From CADEEN01 sp035716845 (GTDB taxonomy: Bacteria; Pseudomonadota; Gammaproteobacteria; Burkholderiales; Burkholderiaceae_C), in the NCBI GenBank assembly GCA_035716845.1, contig DASTJE010000212.1, positions 1 through 9,731 on the forward strand: DNA of 9,731 nucleotides, written 5' to 3'. Positions 1 to 5,407 of this stretch are shown in pieces. The stretch's first letter is position 1; each line of letters starts with the position of its first letter. The notes beneath the pieces were generated by a model. The model had not been told where the DNA came from. It ran no database searches and worked only from the letters and a program-made list of their open reading frames with translations. The position numbers were made by a program, and so were the translations under genes.

Positions 1-577
1 CGTGGCGCACTTCCTCGGGCGGGGGCAGCACGGCAGGCAGGCCGAGTGACTGGATCCACAGCTCGCGGGTCCAGCCGGTGGTGTGAAGCAGGTGATGGCG
101 CTCGTCCTTGCCGACGTCCTCGTACGCGTCGGCCAGCAAGCGCGCCAGCGCGCCGTCGCCCTTCTCGCCCAGCAGGCCGATCAGTTCCCAGTTCTGGTGG
201 TCCTTGGTTTCGGCCAGGACGACGCATTCACCGGCGACCAGCTGCGCAGCCTCGGCATCTCCGGAAGCGCGGGCCATCTCGATGGCCTGCACCAGCGCGG
301 CGCCGATGTGGGCCACCACCTCGCGGCCTGGCGAGCGCTGCGCGGGGTCGAGCTTGAGCAGTTCGAACATCGCCAACAGCACCTCGTGGTGGCGACGGGT
401 TTCCTCGAGGTACGACTGCCATTCGGTGCGCAGGTCGTCATTGACCGCGCACTGGATGGCGGCGGCATACACCTCGAGCCCGCCCAGCTCGGTTTCGAGC
501 GCTTGCAGTAGCAGCTCCTCGAGCTGGGCCTGGTGGAGGTGGCGGGTGGAAGCGGGTGTGGTGGGGGTTGCAGTCAT
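1..577 (-). CDS. Ferritin-like four-helix protein, 3' end outside window
   Basis: The reading frame is open from an ATG at 577-575 to the window edge: 192 residues with no stop, so the C-terminus is missing. A GAGG sits 8 bases before the ATG. The protein is almost all helix and carries Glu/His residues spaced as in ferritin-like or rubrerythrin-like carboxylate-bridged dimetal proteins: Glu35 in LEVY, Glu59 with His63/His64, Glu117, Glu123 with His127, and an E-x-x-H at Glu159/His162. I infer a metal-binding four-helix bundle. I cannot tell whether it stores iron, acts on peroxide or only has the fold. Helix B lacks a strict E-x-x-H (its spacing is +4), so a canonical ferroxidase site is not certain. 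It lies 22 bases after the GlsB-type gene on the same strand, which suggests a shared transcript and a stress-related role. Soluble; no signal peptide seen. Confidence 0.6.
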   Translation of the reverse strand, partial: MTATPTTPASTRHLHQAQLEELLLQALETELGGLEVYAAAIQCAVNDDLRTEWQSYLEETRRHHEVLLAMFELLKLDPAQRSPGREVVAHIGAALVQAIEMARASGDAEAAQLVAGECVVLAETKDHQNWELIGLLGEKGDGALARLLADAYEDVGKDERHHLLHTTGWTRELWIQSLGLPAVLPPPEEVRH

Positions 578-599
578 GTCAGTGTCCTCAAGGCGGGAG

Positions 600-866
600 T
601 CAGCGCACGCGGCCTCGCATCGCGAGGTTGACGATCGCCAGCAGGATGCTGGCACCGACGATCGACACCAGCAGTGCGCCGATGCTGAAGTTCTGGTTGA
701 TGGTGCCCACGCCGACCAGCGGCGAGAGGAACCAGCCGGCCAGCATCGCGCCCACCACGCCGACGATGACGTTGAGGACCATGCCTTGTTGGCCGTTTGT
801 CTTCATCAGGATGCTGGCCAGCCAACCGATGACACCGCCGACGATCAGCCAGAGGATGAGGTTCAT
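600..866 (-). CDS. GlsB/YeaQ/YmgE-family small membrane protein
   Basis: An 88-residue, very hydrophobic protein beginning MNLILWLIVGGVIGWLAS. It has three membrane segments, at about residues 3-20, 29-49 and 62-82, rich in glycine, with a short basic tail (RGRVR). Glycine-rich helices such as GGVIGW and VGVVGAMLAGW, and the total length, are typical of the GlsB/YeaQ/YmgE family (transglycosylase-associated protein), inner-membrane proteins often induced by general or acid stress. Their biochemical function is not firmly established. The start is supported by a GGAG 8 bases upstream. Downstream, 22 bases separate its stop from the ferritin-like gene. Upstream, about 100 bases with strong hairpins separate it from the collagen-like lipoprotein gene. 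The family assignment is confident; the role here is inferred only from neighbours. Confidence 0.88.
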   Translation of the reverse strand: MNLILWLIVGGVIGWLASILMKTNGQQGMVLNVIVGVVGAMLAGWFLSPLVGVGTINQNFSIGALLVSIVGASILLAIVNLAMRGRVR

Positions 867-892
867 GTCGTGTGCTCCGAAGTTTCGCGGGT

Positions 893-915
893 GTCCCGCA
901 CGCAAGGTGCGGGAC
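893..915 (-). terminator. Perfect 9-bp hairpin between collagen-like gene and glsB-type gene
   Basis: GTCCCGCAC and GTGCGGGAC form a perfect 9-base-pair stem with a 5-base loop. No T-tract follows on the minus strand (ACCCGCG follows). It could be a second half of a terminator region, an RNA-stabilising structure at the 5' side of the GlsB-type message, or a regulator site. The hairpin is certain; its function is not. Confidence 0.35.
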
Positions 916-922
916 CAGAAGG

Positions 923-963
923 GGCCCGCGGCGCCAGGGCCAGAGGCCCCGGCGCCACGGGCC
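923..963 (-). terminator. Long GC-rich hairpin just after the collagen-like gene, probable terminator
   Basis: Arms at 923-935 and 951-963 pair at 12 of 13 positions. An inner 5-bp stem (937-941 with 945-949) closes on a 3-base loop, so the whole stretch folds into one nearly continuous hairpin. It begins 8 bases after the stop codon of the minus-strand lipoprotein gene. On that strand it is followed by CCCTTCTGG, a poor U-tract, so a factor-independent terminator is plausible but not textbook. It could instead lower, without stopping, read-through into the GlsB-type gene. Confidence 0.5.
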
Positions 964-970
964 GGTGGGC

Positions 971-1891
971 TCATCTGCTGCTGATCAGCACGTCGACTCG
1001 GTGGTCCTGACGTTGCGGCTCGGTGAACGCCCCCATCCGCACCTTGTAGGCCGGCACGCCGGCATCCTTCAGTGCGTCGGCCACGCTGTGCGCGTAGCGC
1101 TGGCTCGGGCCGTCGATCACGACGCGGGCCGACGGGTTGCGGCTCAGGTGGTCGGCGATCTCGCGCGCCTTGCTGCGGTCGGCATTCACGATGTCGTCGC
1201 TGCTCCCGCTGAAGGTGTAGCTGCGGTACAGGGTCCAGGGCCCCGCGGAAGCGGGAGATCCGTCCGTGCCCTGGGCGCCCGTCTGCCCCACGATGCCTTG
1301 CGCTCCGGTGGCGCCGGTGGCGCCGGTCGGGCCGGCCGTGCCGAGCCACTCGGTGGCCCCACGCGTACCGACGGCTCCCGTCGGTCCCTGCGCGCCGGTC
1401 GCGCCGGTCGCGCCCATCGGACCCGCCGGTCCTTCGCGCGTCGGGCCCTCCGCGCCTCGGCTGCCGACGACGCCCGGAAGGCCTGTCGCGCCTGCGGCGC
1501 CCGTGGGACCGGCCGGGCCGGCCAAGCTCTCGCCCTGCGCGCCGGTGGCGCCGGTCAAGCCTTGTGCGCCGGTCGCACCGGTGGGCCCGTCGGCTCCCGC
1601 GCGGCCCCGCACCATGCGACCTTCAGGTCCGGTGGCGCCGGTCGGGCCCTGCGCGCCCTGCGGCCCTTGCGCGCCGGTCGCGCCGGCAGGCCCGGCCAGT
1701 ACCGCGCCCGTGGCGCCAGGCGCCCCGGCGAGGCCCTGCGGGCCGGTGGCCCCGGTGGCGCCCGTGGCGCCGGCCGGTCCCACATAACTCGACGAGTCGT
1801 CCATCGCCATGTGAGATGGACGGGTGGCACAGCCTGCGGCGAACAGGGCGATCGCGGCCAGCGCGACGGAGGTCTTGAGGGCGTATGTCAT
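971..1891 (-). CDS. Collagen-like (Gly-X-Y) lipoprotein with OmpA-like C-terminal domain
   Basis: A 306-residue protein. The ATG at 1891-1889 was chosen because AAGGA lies 7 bases before it and a lipoprotein signal follows directly: a Lys-containing n-region, a hydrophobic core to residue 20, then FAAGC with Cys21 as the predicted lipidated residue. Residues 38-213 are collagen-like Gly-X-Y triplets (GAT, GPT, GAQ and GPA are common) in six blocks. Residues about 219-306 resemble an OmpA C-terminal domain: a beta strand with YTF, helix REIADHLSRNP, strand ARVVIDG, helix SVADALKDAGVP and a final HRVDVLIS strand. I infer an outer-membrane lipid anchor, a rod-like triple-helical stalk and a periplasmic or cell-wall-facing head; topology is unknown. 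The OmpA signature is weak at the peptidoglycan-contact positions. Bacterial collagens are known (for example the Burkholderia Bucl and Bacillus BclA proteins), but I do not recognise this particular architecture as a named protein. Confidence 0.87.
   Translation of the reverse strand: MTYALKTSVALAAIALFAAGCATRPSHMAMDDSSSYVGPAGATGATGATGPQGLAGAPGATGAVLAGPAGATGAQGPQGAQGPTGATGPEGRMVRGRAGADGPTGATGAQGLTGATGAQGESLAGPAGPTGAAGATGLPGVVGSRGAEGPTREGPAGPMGATGATGAQGPTGAVGTRGATEWLGTAGPTGATGATGAQGIVGQTGAQGTDGSPASAGPWTLYRSYTFSGSSDDIVNADRSKAREIADHLSRNPSARVVIDGPSQRYAHSVADALKDAGVPAYKVRMGAFTEPQRQDHRVDVLISSR
1253..1780 (-). repeat. Six-block collagen-like tandem repeat, about 87 bp per unit
   Basis: This codes for residues 38-213 of the lipoprotein. 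Blocks start at residues 38, 67, 96, 125, 154 and 184 (1694-1780, 1607-1693, 1520-1606, 1433-1519, 1343-1432, 1253-1342). Blocks 1-4 each hold exactly nine Gly-X-Y triplets and then two extra residues (LA, VR, LA, RE), giving a 29-residue period. Block 5 ends in three extra residues (EWL). Block 6 has nine triplets plus GSP, then leaves the pattern. The first triplet of a block is usually GPA (GRA in block 3, GTA in block 6). The DNA units have diverged but keep the GGC-GCC-ACC style of codons. Confidence 0.9.
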
Positions 1892-2122
1892 GGTGGATTC
1901 CTTGCGGTCAGTGGTGACAAGTGCACGCGGTCGATCTCGGGAGATCTGGAATCGTCGATGCACGTGGCGACTCTGGAAGGCAACTTACGCCCTTCGCGTG
2001 TGCCTCACCGTTCGTTGGCGTACCGAGGCCGATGGAGTCCGGCCGGCCGAGCGCCTGCGCCCGCGCGCCGCGCCGCCGCATGCGGACGACGGGGGGCAGG
2101 CGGCGCGATGGGGCCCGGTGTG
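1892..2122. other. Intergenic region upstream of the collagen-like gene and downstream of paaY
   Basis: No convincing gene was found in these 231 bases. On the minus strand it must hold the collagen-like gene promoter, but I see no good sigma-70 pair; a TTGCCT has only a poor -10 at 17 bp. An inverted repeat, GATCTC-gg-GAGATC (1933-1946), lies about 40 bases before that gene's start codon and could be an operator. Near paaY, 2070-2077 and 2099-2106 form an 8-bp stem with a 21-base loop and no T-tract: a weak candidate for the paaY terminator. Confidence 0.4.
1933..1946. promoter_or_regulatory. Short inverted repeat upstream of the collagen-like gene
   Basis: GATCTC and GAGATC are perfect 6-base inverted arms with a 2-base spacer, ending about 42 bases before the ATG of the collagen-like lipoprotein gene. 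The size and position would suit a dimeric regulator, but there is only one copy in the window and no recognised consensus, so this is tentative. Confidence 0.2.
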
Positions 2123-2734
2123 TCAGCGCCGGGTCGCCGCCAGCGGCTTGACGTCGACGGCCAGGTCCTCCGGGCCGAGGCGGCGCCGCGCGCGGTCGGC
2201 CGCGGCCAGCGGCTGCACCTCCTGCAGCGAGGCGTGGCAGCGGTGCACCAGGTCGTGGTAGACGCGCGTGCCGTCGTGCTTCCAGGCCATCTCCTGCTCG
2301 GTCAGTTCGCGCAGCACCTTGGCCGGCACGCCGGCGGCCAGCGTGCGCGGCGGCACCTTCATCGCCGCGCGCACGAAGGCGCTGGCCGCGACGATGGCGC
2401 GCTCGCCGATCTCGGCCTCGTCCATCACCACCGCGTTCATGCCCACCAGCGCGCCGCGCCGCACGATGCAGCCGTGCAGCACCGCGCCGTGGCCGATGTG
2501 ACCGTCGGGCTCGACCAGGGTCTCGCTGGCCGGGAAGCCGTGCAGCGTGCAGTTGTCCTGCACGTTGGCGCCCTGTTCGATCACGAGGCGGCCGAAGTCG
2601 CCGCGCAGGCTGGCGCAGGGGCCGACGTAGACCCCGGGCCCGATCCACACGTCGCCGATCACCACCGCCATCGGGTGCACGTGGGCGCTGGGGTCGATCA
2701 CCGGCACGAGGCCGTCGATGGCGTAGCAGGGCAT
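2123..2734 (-). CDS. paaY: PaaY thioesterase, phenylacetate pathway
   Basis: A 203-residue left-handed beta-helix protein of the gamma-carbonic-anhydrase-like group. It opens with MPCYAIDGLVPV and then hexapeptide repeats (VVIGDVWIGPGVYVGPCASL) up to about residue 140, followed by a helical tail. Likely metal ligands are His65 (NCTLHG), His82 and His87 (GHGAVLHG). Within phenylacetate catabolism, PaaY is known as a thioesterase acting on the tropone-like CoA product that forms when ring cleavage fails, releasing CoA and preventing toxicity. The ATG at 2734-2732 has an AGGA 9 bases upstream. An earlier in-frame ATG at 2770 falls inside the predicted -10 element and is rejected. The gene is divergent from paaG across 62 bases with a shared operator. 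A generic gamma-class carbonic anhydrase is less likely given the context and the DFGRLVIEQGANVQD-type sequence. Confidence 0.92.
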   Translation of the reverse strand: MPCYAIDGLVPVIDPSAHVHPMAVVIGDVWIGPGVYVGPCASLRGDFGRLVIEQGANVQDNCTLHGFPASETLVEPDGHIGHGAVLHGCIVRRGALVGMNAVVMDEAEIGERAIVAASAFVRAAMKVPPRTLAAGVPAKVLRELTEQEMAWKHDGTRVYHDLVHRCHASLQEVQPLAAADRARRRLGPEDLAVDVKPLAATRR

Positions 2735-2748
2735 CGGTGAAGGTCCTA

Positions 2749-2778
2749 TGGAAACGTTGATCGGGCTCATCCTATGAT
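2749..2778 (+). promoter_or_regulatory. Predicted paaG operon promoter
   Basis: TGGAAA (2749-2754, four of six -35 bases) and TATGAT (2773-2778, five of six -10 bases) are spaced by 18 bases. The -10 overlaps the -10 of the divergent paaY promoter by two bases, so the two polymerases would compete. Transcription would start near 2785, inside the palindrome at 2780-2795. Confidence 0.55.
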
Positions 2779-2797
2779 CGACCGACCGGTCGGTCAA
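2769..2797 (-). promoter_or_regulatory. Predicted paaY promoter
   Basis: On the minus strand, TTGACC (2797-2792, five of six consensus -35 bases) and TAGGAT (2774-2769, four of six -10 bases) are separated by exactly 17 bases. The 16-bp palindrome occupies most of the spacer. Transcription would begin near 2762, giving a leader of about 27 bases that contains the AGGA of paaY. Confidence 0.6.
2780..2795. promoter_or_regulatory. 16-bp palindromic operator, probable PaaR (TetR) site
   Basis: GACCGACCGGTCGGTC is a perfect palindrome between the divergent paaY and paaG genes. Its core has the form ACCG-NN-CG-NN-CGGT, which from memory agrees with the motif described for TetR-type PaaR of Corynebacterium. 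It sits between the -35 and -10 of the paaY promoter and over the start point of the paaG promoter, so a bound dimer would block both. PaaR, encoded at the end of the operon, is the obvious candidate; phenylacetyl-CoA is the usual inducer for PaaR and PaaX regulators. That link is inference. Confidence 0.75.
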
Positions 2798-3621
2798 TGA
2801 ATGCCCACGCCCATCCCATGTCGACACCCGAAGAAGACTCCCTGAAGGTGGACACGCGCGGCGCGGTGCGCGTGCTCACGCTGCACCGCCCCGCTGCGCT
2901 CAACAGCTTCACGGCGCAGATGCACTGGCGGCTGCGCATGGCGCTCGAGGACGCCGCGGCCGATGCCGCGGTGCGCGCGGTGGTGGTCACCGGCGCCGGA
3001 CGCGGCTTCTGTGCCGGTCAGGATCTCAACGACCCGGCACTGCGCGCCGAGGGCGGCGGCGAGCTCGACATCGGCGCGGTGGTCGAGAAGCTCTACAAGC
3101 CGCTGGCGCTGCGCATCCACTCGATGCCGGTACCGGTGATCGCCGCCGTCAACGGCGTGGCCGCCGGCGCCGGCGCCAACTTCGCGCTGGGCTGCGACCT
3201 CGTGATCGCCGCGCGCTCGGCCAGCTTCATCCAGGCCTTCGCCAAGATCGCGCTGGTGCCCGACTGCGGCGGCACCTGGCTGCTGCCGCGCCTGGTGGGG
3301 CGCGCGCGCGCGCTCGGCCTGGCGATGACCGGCGACAAGCTGCCCGCCGAGCAGGCCGAGCGCCTCGGCCTCATCTGGCAATGCGTGGACGATGCGGCGT
3401 TGATGGACACGGCGCTCGCGCTGGCGGAACGGCTGGCCGCGATGCCCAGCCGCGCGCTGGCCGAGACACGGCGCGCCATCGACGAGGCGATGCGGCTGGA
3501 CTACGCGGCCGCGCTGCAGCGCGAGGCCGAGCGCCAGGGCGAGATGGGCCGTGCGCACGACGCGCGCGAGGGCATTGCCGCCTTCCTGGAGAAGCGCGCG
3601 CCGCGCTTCACCGACCGATGA
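2797..3621 (+). CDS. paaG: PaaG, ring-1,2-epoxyphenylacetyl-CoA isomerase
   Basis: Crotonase-fold enzyme that isomerises ring-1,2-epoxyphenylacetyl-CoA to the oxepin-CoA; the family also moves a double bond later in the pathway. Recognisable blocks are LNSFTAQMH (35-43), TGAGRGFCAGQDLND (65-79), VNGVAAGAGANFALG (118-132, oxyanion hole region) and VPDCGGTWLLPR (154-165). Asp156 is at the position of the catalytic aspartate of E. coli PaaG, and the glutamate of classical hydratases is absent, as expected. The length of 274 residues (267 from the second ATG) is close to the usual 262. The start is uncertain: ATG 2797 directly follows the operator, ATG 2818 lies 21 bases later, and neither has a clear Shine-Dalgarno. 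First gene of the operon; its TGA overlaps the paaI ATG (ATGA). Confidence 0.93.
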   Translation: MNAHAHPMSTPEEDSLKVDTRGAVRVLTLHRPAALNSFTAQMHWRLRMALEDAAADAAVRAVVVTGAGRGFCAGQDLNDPALRAEGGGELDIGAVVEKLYKPLALRIHSMPVPVIAAVNGVAAGAGANFALGCDLVIAARSASFIQAFAKIALVPDCGGTWLLPRLVGRARALGLAMTGDKLPAEQAERLGLIWQCVDDAALMDTALALAERLAAMPSRALAETRRAIDEAMRLDYAAALQREAERQGEMGRAHDAREGIAAFLEKRAPRFTDR

Positions 3622-4097
3622 GCGGCCATCCGACGCCCCAGCAGGTGGCCGAGGCCACCCGCGATGCCATGCGCGAGGAGGACCGCGCGTCGCGCCTGCT
3701 GGGCATCGAGGTGACGGCGATCGGCCCGGGCAGCGCCACGGCGCGCATGACGGTGCGCGACGACATGGTCAACGGCCACGACCTGTGCCACGGCGGCTTC
3801 GTCGCCACGCTGGCCGACAGCACATTCGCCTTCGCGTGCAACGCCTACAACGAGATCACCGTGGCATCGGGCTTCGACATCCACCTGATCGCCAGCGCCT
3901 TGCGCGGCGACGTGTTGACCGCGACCTGCGTCGAAGTCAGCAAGTCGGGCCGCACCGGCGTGTACGACGTGACGGTGTGCAACCAGCGCGACGAGCCGAT
4001 TGCCGTGTTCCGCGGTCGCTCCTACACGATGAAGGGCAAGCCGCTCATCGAGGGGCTGCCGATGGGCAAGCCAGGCAAGGAGGGCAAGCAGGCATGA
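3618..4097 (+). CDS. paaI: PaaI, hydroxyphenylacetyl-CoA thioesterase
   Basis: Hot-dog-fold thioesterase of 159 residues. The signature NGHDLCHGGFVATLAD (52-67) holds the active-site elements Asn52, His58 and the catalytic Asp67, which corresponds to Asp61 of E. coli PaaI. FACNAYN and the substrate-loop SKSGRTGVYDV (108-118) complete the family pattern. The PaaI family hydrolyses ring-hydroxylated phenylacetyl-CoA thioesters in the cytoplasm. In this pathway that is thought to release CoA trapped in side products. The C-terminus ends in a Lys/Gly-rich tail (GKPGKEGKQA). The ATG overlaps the paaG stop and has no strong Shine-Dalgarno, so translation is probably coupled; the stop in turn overlaps the paaK ATG. 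Confidence 0.93.
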   Translation: MSGHPTPQQVAEATRDAMREEDRASRLLGIEVTAIGPGSATARMTVRDDMVNGHDLCHGGFVATLADSTFAFACNAYNEITVASGFDIHLIASALRGDVLTATCVEVSKSGRTGVYDVTVCNQRDEPIAVFRGRSYTMKGKPLIEGLPMGKPGKEGKQA

Positions 4098-5398
4098 AGC
4101 GTCGACCCGACCCCGGCGAACTGGAGCCGATCGAGCGCGCCAGCCGCGACGAGCTGCAGGCGCTGCAGCTCGAGCGATTGCAGTGGACGCTGCACCACGC
4201 CTACGAGAACGTGCCGCACTACCGGCGCAGCTTCGACGCGAAGGGCGTGCATCCGTCGGACTGCAGGTCGCTGGCCGACCTGTCGAGGTTCCCCTTCATG
4301 GGCAAGGCCGACCTGCGTGCCAACTACCCGTTCGGCATGTTCGCGGTGCCGCGCGAGCGGGTGGTGCGCGTGCACGCCAGCAGCGGCACCACCGGCAAGC
4401 CCACGGTGGTGGGGTACACGCCGCGCGACATCGACACCTGGGCGCACCTGATGGCGCGCTCGATCCGCGCCGCGGGCGGGCGGCCGGGCGACATCGTGCA
4501 CGTGGCCTACGGCTATGGCCTGTTCACCGGCGGCCTGGGCGCGCACTACGGCGCCGAGCGCCTGGGCTGCACCGTGGTGCCGATGTCGGGCGGCCAGACC
4601 GAGAAGCAGGTGCAGCTCATCAACGACTTCAAGCCCGACATCATCATGGTCACGCCGAGCTACATGCAGGTGATCATCGAGGAGATGCGGCGGCAGGGGC
4701 TCGACCCGCGCGCCAGCTCGATCAAGGTGGGCATCTTCGGCGCCGAGCCCTGGACCGAGGCGATGCGTGCGCAGATCGAGGCCGACGGCGGCCTCGACGC
4801 GGTGGACATCTACGGCCTGTCGGAGGTGATGGGGCCCGGCGTGGCCAACGAATGCATCGAGAGCAAGGACGGTCCGGTGATCTGGGAGGACCATTTCTAC
4901 CCCGAAGTCATCGACCCCGAGACGGGCGAGGTGCTGCCCGAGGGCAGCGAGGGCGAGCTGGTGTTCACCACCCTGACCAAGGAGGCGCTGCCGGTGGTGC
5001 GCTACCGCACGCGCGACCTGACGCGCCTGCTGCCGCCGACCGCGCGCAGCATGCGCCGCATGGGCAAGATCGTCGGCCGCAGCGACGACATGCTCATCAT
5101 CCGCGGCGTCAACGTGTTCCCGACGCAGATCGAGGAGATCATCGTCCAGCACGGCCAGCTCTCGGGCCAGTACCAGCTCGTGGTCACCCGCGAGGGCCCG
5201 CTCGACTCGATGCAGGTGCGCTGCGAGGTGCTGCCCGCCTTCGTGGCCGAGGACCGCACGGTGATCGCCCACGCGGTGGAGCACCGCATCAAGACCCTGA
5301 TCGGCGTGTCCACCACGGTGAGCGTCGAGCTGCCCGATGCGATCGAGCGCACGCTGGTGGGCAAGGCGCGGCGCGTCATCGACAAGAGACCGAAGTAA
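4094..5398 (+). CDS. paaK: PaaK, phenylacetate-CoA ligase
   Basis: A 434-residue AMP-forming ligase (E. coli PaaK is 437). It activates phenylacetate with ATP and CoA to phenylacetyl-CoA, the committed entry step. Adenylate-forming motifs in order are the P-loop SSGTTGKPT (96-104), the aromatic/glycine substrate-pocket stretch AYGYGLFTGGLGAHYG (138-153), IFGAEPW (214-220), DIYGLSE (238-244), RYRTRDL with Asp308 for ribose contact (303-309), the hinge region GRSDDMLIIRGVNVFP (328-343) and Lys424 in GKARR, the expected catalytic lysine. The ATG overlaps the paaI stop (ATGA). AAGGAGG at 4077-4083 inside paaI, 10 bases before it, gives a good ribosome site. Nine bases separate its stop from paaA. 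Confidence 0.96.
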   Translation: MKRRPDPGELEPIERASRDELQALQLERLQWTLHHAYENVPHYRRSFDAKGVHPSDCRSLADLSRFPFMGKADLRANYPFGMFAVPRERVVRVHASSGTTGKPTVVGYTPRDIDTWAHLMARSIRAAGGRPGDIVHVAYGYGLFTGGLGAHYGAERLGCTVVPMSGGQTEKQVQLINDFKPDIIMVTPSYMQVIIEEMRRQGLDPRASSIKVGIFGAEPWTEAMRAQIEADGGLDAVDIYGLSEVMGPGVANECIESKDGPVIWEDHFYPEVIDPETGEVLPEGSEGELVFTTLTKEALPVVRYRTRDLTRLLPPTARSMRRMGKIVGRSDDMLIIRGVNVFPTQIEEIIVQHGQLSGQYQLVVTREGPLDSMQVRCEVLPAFVAEDRTVIAHAVEHRIKTLIGVSTTVSVELPDAIERTLVGKARRVIDKRPK

Positions 5399-5407
5399 GG
5401 AAACGCC

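Noticed and set aside
1368..1386. Inverted repeat ACCGACGG-ctc-CCGTCGGT, partly like the paa operator
   Set aside because: It lies inside the collagen-like coding repeats, has the wrong half-site spacing for the operator at 2780-2795, and is explained by GC-rich repeated codons.
1253..1780. Possible CRISPR array or mobile-element repeat because of the periodic DNA
   Set aside because: The units are in frame, diverged, contiguous and translate into Gly-X-Y blocks. There are no conserved repeats with unique spacers.
1266..1787. A long plus-strand open frame encoding Pro/Val/Ala-rich repeats (PVAPVAPVGP) opposite the collagen-like gene
   Set aside because: It is the complement of GGC-GCC-ACC type Gly-X-Y codons and has no ribosome site. 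The minus strand gives a signal peptide, lipobox and OmpA-like domain.
2070..2106. 8-bp stem with a 21-base loop after paaY as a terminator
   Set aside because: Large loop, no T-tract on the minus strand and very GC-rich surroundings; too weak to list as its own feature.
872..2740. A 622-codon plus-strand frame through the collagen-like gene and paaY
   Set aside because: It spans two well-supported minus-strand genes and their intergenic region, with Arg/Gly/Ala-rich low-complexity translation; a composition artefact.
2735..2770. An earlier ATG for paaY at 2770 (adding MSPINVSIGPSP)
   Set aside because: It lies in the predicted -10 element, has no properly spaced ribosome site, and the family normally begins at the MP-x-Y-x-x-x-G-L motif found at 2734.
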